NCBI RefSeq assembly: GCF_026072915.1
Contig: NZ_AP025943.1
Coordinates: 2,046,001-2,110,000 of the forward strand
DNA length: 64,000 bases
Origin: Akkermansia biwaensis
Lineage (GTDB): Bacteria; Verrucomicrobiota; Verrucomicrobiia; Verrucomicrobiales; Akkermansiaceae
Reading direction: 5' to 3'
This document shows, piece after piece, positions 58,632 to 64,000 of the stretch; position 1 is the first letter of the stretch; each line of letters opens with the position of its first letter. The notes beneath the pieces were generated by a model. That model was not told the origin of the DNA and did not search any database. It was given only the letters and a program-made list of their open reading frames with translations. Position numbers and translations under genes: made by a program.

Positions 58632-60362
58632 ATGTACAGGGTAGCTGATCAGATCGTTGAAATCTTGGAAAGGGCAGGCGTCAAGCGCATTTACGGCATT
58701 GTAGGGGACAGCCTGAACCCTATCACGGATGCGCTGCGGAAGAAAAAGACCATTGAATGGATCCATGTGCGGCATGAAGAGGCGGCAGCCTTTGCCGCGA
58801 GCGCGGAAGCCCAGTTGAGCGGGAACCTGGCCGTCTGCTGCGGCAGCAGCGGTCCCGGCAACCTCCATTTGATCAACGGCCTGTTTGACGCCCACAGGAG
58901 CCACGCTCCCGTGCTGGCCATCGCCTCCGACATTCCGCAGAGCCAGATAGGCCTGGAATATTTCCAGGCCACGCATCCGGAACAGCTTTTCAGGGAATGC
59001 AGTTCTTACGCTGAACTGATTTCCGAAGGGTCCCAGGCTCCCCGCATCCTGATGTCCGCCATCCAGCATGCGTGGGCCAGGCGCGACGTGGGCGTCGTCG
59101 TCCTGCCCGGAGACATCGCGGACGCTCCTGCGGAAATGGAGGACCTGGTGCATCTCCCCTCTTATACCCGTGAGCACGTCGTTCCGGAACACGAGTCCCT
59201 TTCCCTTCTGGCGCGGATGTTTGACGAGCACCGCCGCATCACCTTTTTCTGCGGCGCCGGATGCGCCGGAGCGCAGGACAAGGTTGTCCGGCTCGCCCAC
59301 CGCCTGAAGGCCCCGATCGCTTACACGTGGCGCGGGAAGGATTATTTTGAGCATGACAATCCCCTGGGCATCGGGATGACGGGGCTCCTCGGCTGGGGAG
59401 ACGCTTACAAGGCCATGCACGAAAGCGACATGATCGTGCTGTGGGGGACGGATTTCCCCTATTTCAATTTTATTCCCACCAAGCCGAAGATTGTGCAGAT
59501 CGACAGGCGCGGGGAAGTTCTGGGACGCCGCTCCCGCCTGGACCTGGGCATTTGCGGGGACGTATCCGTTACGGCGGAAGCGCTGCTGAACATGGTTCAG
59601 GAGAAAACGGATTCAGAGCATCTGGAGGCCTCCCTGAAGCGCCACGCCAAGGACGTAAAGGACATGAACGCGTACATGGAAGGCAACGACAAGGAGTCTC
59701 CCATCCGTCCGGAGCAGCTCACCACCGCCCTGAACAAGTATGCCGCTTCCGACGCCGTGTTTACGGTGGATACGGGCACCCCGTGCATCTGGAGCGCCCG
59801 CTTCCTTTGCGCGACGATGGGCCGGAGCATGATTGCCTCCTTCAACCACGGTTCCATGGCCAACGCCATGCCGATGGCCATGGGCGCGCAGAAGGAATAT
59901 CCGGACCGCCAAGTGATTGCCCTCTGCGGGGACGGCGGCCTGTCCATGCTGCTGGGGGATCTCATCACGATCGCACAGTACAAGCTGCCGGTCAAAATCG
60001 TGGTGTATAACAATGGCTGCCTGGATTTCATCCAGCTGGAAATGCAGGCCGCGGGCCTGATTCCGTGGCAAATCGACCTGCACAACCCGTCTTTTTCCGC
60101 CGTGGCGGACGCCGTGGGCATCAAGGGGTTCCTGCTGGACAAGTCCAGCCAGGTGGACCAGATGGTACAGACGTTCCTGAATTATCCGGGGCCGGCCCTG
60201 CTGGACGCCCATGTGGACCGGGATGCCCTGGCTCTCCCGCCCTATATCAGCGTGGGACAGGCCGCGGATTTCTCCCTTTCCATGATGAAGCAGACTTTCA
60301 CCGGAGAGATCAAGCAGGTCTGGAATACGCTGGCGGGCAACAGGAAGCTGTTCAAGCCGTGA
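58632..60362 (+). CDS. poxB: Pyruvate oxidase / pyruvate:quinone dehydrogenase (TPP enzyme)
   Basis: A 576-residue protein colinear with E. coli PoxB (572). GVKRIYGIVGDSLNPITDAL and HEEAAAFAASAEAQLSG carry the catalytic Glu of the TPP domain; GPGNLHLINGLFDAHR and the FAD-binding middle domain (FFCGAGCAG, GMTGLLGW) follow. The C-terminal TPP/magnesium motif is GDGGLSMLLGDLITIAQYKLPVKIVVYNNG. It converts pyruvate to acetate and CO2, passing electrons to membrane quinone. The C-terminal segment that docks PoxB on the membrane is present in length but poorly conserved. An in-frame ATG-less extension to 58605 was rejected. TPP comes from the thiamine pathway that includes thiD at 42466. Confidence 0.92.
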   Translation: MYRVADQIVEILERAGVKRIYGIVGDSLNPITDALRKKKTIEWIHVRHEEAAAFAASAEAQLSGNLAVCCGSSGPGNLHLINGLFDAHRSHAPVLAIASDIPQSQIGLEYFQATHPEQLFRECSSYAELISEGSQAPRILMSAIQHAWARRDVGVVVLPGDIADAPAEMEDLVHLPSYTREHVVPEHESLSLLARMFDEHRRITFFCGAGCAGAQDKVVRLAHRLKAPIAYTWRGKDYFEHDNPLGIGMTGLLGWGDAYKAMHESDMIVLWGTDFPYFNFIPTKPKIVQIDRRGEVLGRRSRLDLGICGDVSVTAEALLNMVQEKTDSEHLEASLKRHAKDVKDMNAYMEGNDKESPIRPEQLTTALNKYAASDAVFTVDTGTPCIWSARFLCATMGRSMIASFNHGSMANAMPMAMGAQKEYPDRQVIALCGDGGLSMLLGDLITIAQYKLPVKIVVYNNGCLDFIQLEMQAAGLIPWQIDLHNPSFSAVADAVGIKGFLLDKSSQVDQMVQTFLNYPGPALLDAHVDRDALALPPYISVGQAADFSLSMMKQTFTGEIKQVWNTLAGNRKLFKP

Positions 60363-60438
60363 TGTGCTGCGGACAATGGGCAGATGCCGGAGATTAAAGA
60401 TGAAGTTGTTTTTCCTGTCTTTAATCCTTTGTCCTGGG

Positions 60439-61905
60439 TCACTCCATTGAAAGGGCTTTTTTCAGCGCTTCCGTCACCATTTTCGGGTTGGCCTTGCCCC
60501 TGGCGGTTTTCATGACCTGGCCGGTGAGCCAGTTGAGGAGCTTGTCGTTGCCGCCCAGGATTTCCTGAACCTTGTCCGGGTTGGCGGCGATGACTTCCGC
60601 CACGATGCCGTCCAGGAAGGAGGAGTCCGCCTTTTCAAAGCCGAGCAGTTTGGCGGCTTCCGCCGCGGAGAGGGCCGGCTCCTCCCACATTTTGTTGAAG
60701 ACTTCCCGGGCCTGGTTATTGGAGACCGTGCCGTCGTCAATGATGGCGATCAGCCCGCGGATGGCTTCCGGTTTCACCGGACATTCGGACGGGCGCATGC
60801 CTTTTTCGTTCAGGACGGAGGAAATGTTGTTGATTACCCAGTTGGCCACTTTCTTGCCGCTGGCGGCTCCCTGCGCGGCTTCTTCAAAGAAGCGGGCCAG
60901 CTCCAGGTCTCCTACCAGCACGTTGGCGTCGTATTCGCTCAGGCCGTATTCTTCCATGAAGCGTTTCTGCCGCTCCTGCGGGAGTTCCGGAATCATGCCG
61001 CGCACCTTGTCCAGAAGCGGGTCCGTGCGCACGGGCACCAGGTCAGGGCAGGGGAAGTAGCGGTAGTCGTGCGCGTCTTCCTTCGTGCGCATCACGGAGC
61101 TTTCCCCCCGTTCGTCGTCCCAGCGGCGCGTGGACTGAACCTGGGGAATGCCCATGTCCAGTTCTTCCGCCTGGCGCCGGATTTCGTAATGCAGGGCGCG
61201 GCGCACCGCGGACATGGAGTTGAGGTTTTTCATTTCCACCTTGGCGCCCAGCTCCTTCTGGCCTTTTGGCCGCAGGGAGATGTTCACGTCGCAACGCATC
61301 TGGCCCTTTTCCATGTCGGCGTCGGAAATGTCGCCGTAGTTCAGGATTTGCTGAAGGGATTTGAGGTAGGCGTAAGCTTCTTCAGGAGTGTCGATGTCCG
61401 GGTCGGAGACGATTTCCATCAGCGCGGACCCGGCGCGGTTGTAGTCGATCAGGGAATAGGTGGCGTGGTGGGTGATTTTGGCGGCGTCTTCCTCCAGATG
61501 GATGCGCGTAAGCTTGACCGTGCGGAACGGGGGCACTCCGGCCTTGATTACGTCGTTGGGATAGGACCACGGGTACAGAGGCACTTCGCCGCCCAGGCAC
61601 AGGGGCAGGTCAAGCTGGGAGGTCTGGTAGTTCTTCGCCATGTCCGGATAGAAATAGTTTTTGCGGTCCCACTGGGATATTTCCGGGCTGGAGCAGCCCA
61701 GCATCAGCCCGGTCAGCAGGGTGCGTTCAATCGCGAATTCGTTCAGGACAGGCAGGGCGCCGGGCAATCCCAGGCAGGTGGGGCAGACACGCGTATTGGG
61801 TTCAAAGCCAAAGCCGGTCTCGCAGGAGCAGAACATTTTGCTCTTTGTCTTGATCTGGCAGTGGACTTCCAGGCCAATGGTCACGATGTAATCTGAAATT
61901 GCCAT
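60439..61905 (-). CDS. gatB: Aspartyl/glutamyl-tRNA(Asn/Gln) amidotransferase subunit B
   Basis: A 488-residue protein starting MAISDYIVTIGLEVHCQI. The zinc ribbon CSCETGFGFEPNTRVCPTC, LPGALPVLNEFAI and TRRWDDERGESSVMRTKED with YRYFPCPDLVP are diagnostic; the C-terminal YqeY-like tail (about residues 335-488) binds the tRNA elbow. GatB holds the misacylated tRNA and activates the side chain with ATP while GatA supplies ammonia, giving Asn-tRNA or Gln-tRNA. gatA and gatC are not adjacent, as often seen outside Firmicutes. The frame to 62028 upstream adds 41 non-family residues. Confidence 0.96.
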   Translation of the reverse strand: MAISDYIVTIGLEVHCQIKTKSKMFCSCETGFGFEPNTRVCPTCLGLPGALPVLNEFAIERTLLTGLMLGCSSPEISQWDRKNYFYPDMAKNYQTSQLDLPLCLGGEVPLYPWSYPNDVIKAGVPPFRTVKLTRIHLEEDAAKITHHATYSLIDYNRAGSALMEIVSDPDIDTPEEAYAYLKSLQQILNYGDISDADMEKGQMRCDVNISLRPKGQKELGAKVEMKNLNSMSAVRRALHYEIRRQAEELDMGIPQVQSTRRWDDERGESSVMRTKEDAHDYRYFPCPDLVPVRTDPLLDKVRGMIPELPQERQKRFMEEYGLSEYDANVLVGDLELARFFEEAAQGAASGKKVANWVINNISSVLNEKGMRPSECPVKPEAIRGLIAIIDDGTVSNNQAREVFNKMWEEPALSAAEAAKLLGFEKADSSFLDGIVAEVIAANPDKVQEILGGNDKLLNWLTGQVMKTARGKANPKMVTEALKKALSME

Positions 61906-62420
61906 AAAATTCGGAACGCTTGAGTATCGCGGAAACTGTACGGGACCGTCTCCGGCCTGTCCAGTAAAAAGCCCTTTCCGCCGGGCGCAGGCGGGAGGGT
62001 GCGGAGTCAGGGATAAAGCGGACGACAAAGAGCCGGGCGAATGGACCGGGAATTGTCCGGGAACCGTTGTTGCGGCCTCCGGGAACGACCGTTTGAGTTT
62101 TTTCCTTCCCGGTATCTGCCGGCATTCATTTTTTCCGCCGGGAAAGAAGCGTGTTTGAGCAAATCCGGTACAGGGAAGGGCCGGGCATCCTTTCCATGCC
62201 CTTAACCCTTAGATTTGGGAAGGAGCCTTCTTTTTGCCGCGGGCGCATGCCGTCTCCCCCTCGGCCCCGATGCCTGAGCCGCTTTTCAGATTTGCGCGGA
62301 AAGGGTGCCTTCCTTTTCTCGCCGTACGGGCATGGGGACCGGCTGTCACCCGGGCGGCCAGTTTCCGGCTTTTGTTTTTTGCGGCGCTTTCCGGGGCGCC
62401 CCTTTCTTCGTTCTGGACGT
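61906..62420. other. Intergenic stretch
   Basis: 515 bases between gatB and the uracil-DNA glycosylase gene, both on the minus strand. I find no credible gene, hairpin terminator or RNA gene here. Confidence 0.4.
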
Positions 62421-63158
62421 TCAGTCCTGTAAAATGCCCAGTTCCTTGAGCTGCTGGATGGGGCGTTCCGGCCAGAGCTTGTTGGCGACGGGGCTGGCGG
62501 GGCTCGGATGGAGCAGGGTGCCGATGGTGAACGATTTGTCCGGCAGGAGCGCGGCGGCAGCTCGGAGCTTTTGCGTGGCGTACGCCCCCACGCCCACGAG
62601 GGTATGCGGATTCAGGATGGTGATGAGGGCTACCAGATGCCGCATGCACACGGCGTCCACAGCGGCGCGCTGTTCTGCGGGCAGCTTGTCCGGAGTGATG
62701 TTGGCGCCTGTGGCGCTCATCCAAACAAGGGGGCAATAGTTGGCCACGTAGTTGTGGCGGAAGAAGTTTTCCGCCGTGCCGAAGGTTTCCGCAAACAGTC
62801 CCCACAGGCGGCGGCCGCTCACTTCCGAACGCGGGCAGTCAAACCCCTCCACGGGGCGTTTGGGGTGGGTGTGTTCCGGCCTGCCCACTTCTTCGCGGAT
62901 GTGCATCCAGTTGACGACGGCGTCCACTTCTCCGAAGGGTACGCCCGTTTGGGCCATGCCGAAGGGGCCGGGATTCATGCCCAGGAAAAGATGCCTTTTT
63001 TCACCGTTTCCGTATTTCAGGACGTATTGTTCGTGCGGAGCCCATGCGTAGGAAAGCGGATTGTAGGTGAAGTGTACTGGCTCCCCGAACCGGAGCCGGG
63101 CTGTTCCGTCCCGGAGGTCGGCCGTGGCGTTCAGAATGGCGGATGCGGTGGCGTTCAT
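62421..63158 (-). CDS. SMUG-type uracil-DNA glycosylase
   Basis: A 245-residue protein. FLGMNPGPFGMAQTGVPFG is the SMUG1 active-site motif (G-M-N-P-G-P-F-G-M), with the Asn that positions water; HPSPASP near the end is the DNA-intercalating motif with the catalytic-loop His. VANYCPLVW is a further family block. It excises uracil and some oxidised pyrimidines from single- and double-stranded DNA as the first step of base-excision repair. SMUG1 is chiefly known from animals, with a bacterial branch in some phyla including Verrucomicrobia-type genomes. No ung gene is visible in the window. Divergent from pfk. Confidence 0.88.
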   Translation of the reverse strand: MNATASAILNATADLRDGTARLRFGEPVHFTYNPLSYAWAPHEQYVLKYGNGEKRHLFLGMNPGPFGMAQTGVPFGEVDAVVNWMHIREEVGRPEHTHPKRPVEGFDCPRSEVSGRRLWGLFAETFGTAENFFRHNYVANYCPLVWMSATGANITPDKLPAEQRAAVDAVCMRHLVALITILNPHTLVGVGAYATQKLRAAAALLPDKSFTIGTLLHPSPASPVANKLWPERPIQQLKELGILQD

Positions 63159-63219
63159 GCCTCCTTATCATGGGGCCTTTTCGTTTATTGCGCCAGCAAA
63201 AACTCCGCGCTTGCATTAT

Positions 63220-63252
63220 TTGTCCGGCACGGTAACATTTCCCCCCGGACAA
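63220..63252 (+). promoter_or_regulatory. Inverted repeat upstream of pfk, candidate operator
   Basis: TTGTCCGG (63220-63227) and CCGGACAA (63245-63252) are perfect 8-bp inverted copies with 17 bases between them, ending 16 bases before the pfk start. There is no T run, so it is not a terminator. Confidence 0.45.
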
Positions 63253-63268
63253 GTTAACCTTATTACTT

Positions 63269-64000
63269 ATGAGTGGAATAGCCATTATGACATCGGGCGG
63301 TGACGCCGCCGGCATGAATCCGGCGATCAAGTCTGCCGTGGATCATGCCCGCCAGCTTGGAATGAATCCCTACGTTGTCTATGACGGTCTGGAAGGGCTG
63401 ATCGATGGAAAGATCAAGGAGGCTACCCGGGAACTGACCAGTGACATGATTTACCGTGGCGGAACTCTCCTCCGCTCCTCCCGCTCCAAGCGCTTTTTCG
63501 ACTACGAATTCCGCAAGCAGGCCTACGAACATCTGAAGGCGCGCGACATCAACAAGCTCATCATTATGGGCGGCGACGGCTCCTTCCGCGCCCTGAACGA
63601 CTTTTTCAACGATTTTGAAGTGCCCTTCGCCGGCATTCCGGCCACGATCGACAACGACATCGCCGGGACGGACTACTGCCTGGGCGTGGATACGGCCCAG
63701 AACGTCATTCTGGACTGCATCGATTCCGTGCGCGATACCGCCCGCTCCCATCACCGTGCGTTCGTGATTGAGACCATGGGCCGAGATTGCGGCTACCTGG
63801 CGATGACCACCGCCCTGTGCAGCGCGGCGGACATTTGTATCGTCCCCGAAATTCCCTACGATCTGGAATCCATTTACAAGCGCCTCCAGCCCGCCATCAA
63901 CGAGGAAGGGAGCTGCATCATCGCCGTGGTGGCGGAAGGCACCCGCGTGGCCCAGTACCTCACCCGCTGGCTGACGGAACGCGCCGGCATGGATACCCGC
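63269..64000 (+). CDS. 6-phosphofructokinase, 3' end outside the window
   Basis: 244 codons are visible and the frame is still open at the window end. The N-terminal ATP-binding loop reads MTSGGDAAGMNPAIKS (usual form GGDAPGMN), followed by GLIDGKIKE, FRGGT-like YRGGTLLRSSRSKRF, MGGDGSFRAL (nucleotide/substrate glycine loop), IPATIDNDIAGTDYCLGVDTA with the catalytic TIDND Asp, and ETMGRDCGYLA with the fructose-6-phosphate-binding Met-Gly-Arg. It phosphorylates fructose-6-phosphate to the 1,6-bisphosphate. ATP versus pyrophosphate use cannot be fully settled from this part; the Gly of GGDGS fits ATP. There is no Shine-Dalgarno. Confidence 0.9.
   Translation, partial: MSGIAIMTSGGDAAGMNPAIKSAVDHARQLGMNPYVVYDGLEGLIDGKIKEATRELTSDMIYRGGTLLRSSRSKRFFDYEFRKQAYEHLKARDINKLIIMGGDGSFRALNDFFNDFEVPFAGIPATIDNDIAGTDYCLGVDTAQNVILDCIDSVRDTARSHHRAFVIETMGRDCGYLAMTTALCSAADICIVPEIPYDLESIYKRLQPAINEEGSCIIAVVAEGTRVAQYLTRWLTERAGMDTR

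Overview
The window reads as chromosome of a verrucomicrobial gut bacterium, most likely Akkermansia. This is an inference from three things: a small basic protein (7728-7883) of a type I know only from Verrucomicrobia and Chlamydiae, two secreted or cytosolic alpha-galactosidase-like glycosidases with porin and Sel1-repeat neighbours, and the overall GC-rich coding style with few Shine-Dalgarno sites. No rRNA, CRISPR array or intact insertion sequence was seen.

Layout. 1-1330 is a small accessory patch ending at tRNA-Pro, with an integrase remnant beside the tRNA. 1422-24334 is mostly core: rpsA, a DtxR/MntR-type regulator, prfB with its programmed frameshift, trmD, the small basic protein, an RsuA/RluB-type pseudouridine synthase with a 14-unit repeat tail, tatA, a beta-CASP nuclease, a Spx-like protein with a potassium channel, a GT35 phosphorylase-like protein, threonine dehydrogenase, peptide deformylase, an SDR enzyme and a cytosolic GH36-like enzyme. 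24530-24834 holds tRNA-Thr and two identical tRNA-Lys genes. 24880-35724 is an AT-richer island: a 2061-residue RHS/YD-repeat protein with a run of 112 serines, a Sel1-repeat protein directly behind it, an orphan AT-rich gene, the wreck of a second rhs gene, and another orphan gene. 35968-49735 contains an N6-adenine methylase without a visible nuclease, a DUF805 protein, a porin, thiD, a lysine-rich PVC-type protein, a DASS transporter and an RND efflux pump with its adaptor. 49996-51832 is a low-GC two-gene unit, one gene of which is frameshifted at an A6 tract. 51973-64000 is again largely core: calcium-type P-ATPase, a secreted GH36-like enzyme, poxB, gatB, a SMUG-type uracil-DNA glycosylase and the start of 6-phosphofructokinase.

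How it fits together. Translation functions (S1, RF2, TrmD, pseudouridine synthase, deformylase, GatB, tRNAs) and glycan or central-carbon functions (GH36-like pair, GT35 protein, PoxB, Pfk) make up the core. The most unusual unit is the rhs island. There a giant surface or secreted YD-repeat protein with an unrecognised 201-residue tip is followed after 24 bases by a signal-peptide-bearing Sel1 protein that is itself an internal duplication, and then by debris of an older rhs copy. I interpret this as a contact-dependent polymorphic toxin-like locus with a candidate Sel1 immunity partner; that pairing is inference. A second surprise is that the GT35 protein has Ser where the pyridoxal-phosphate lysine should be.
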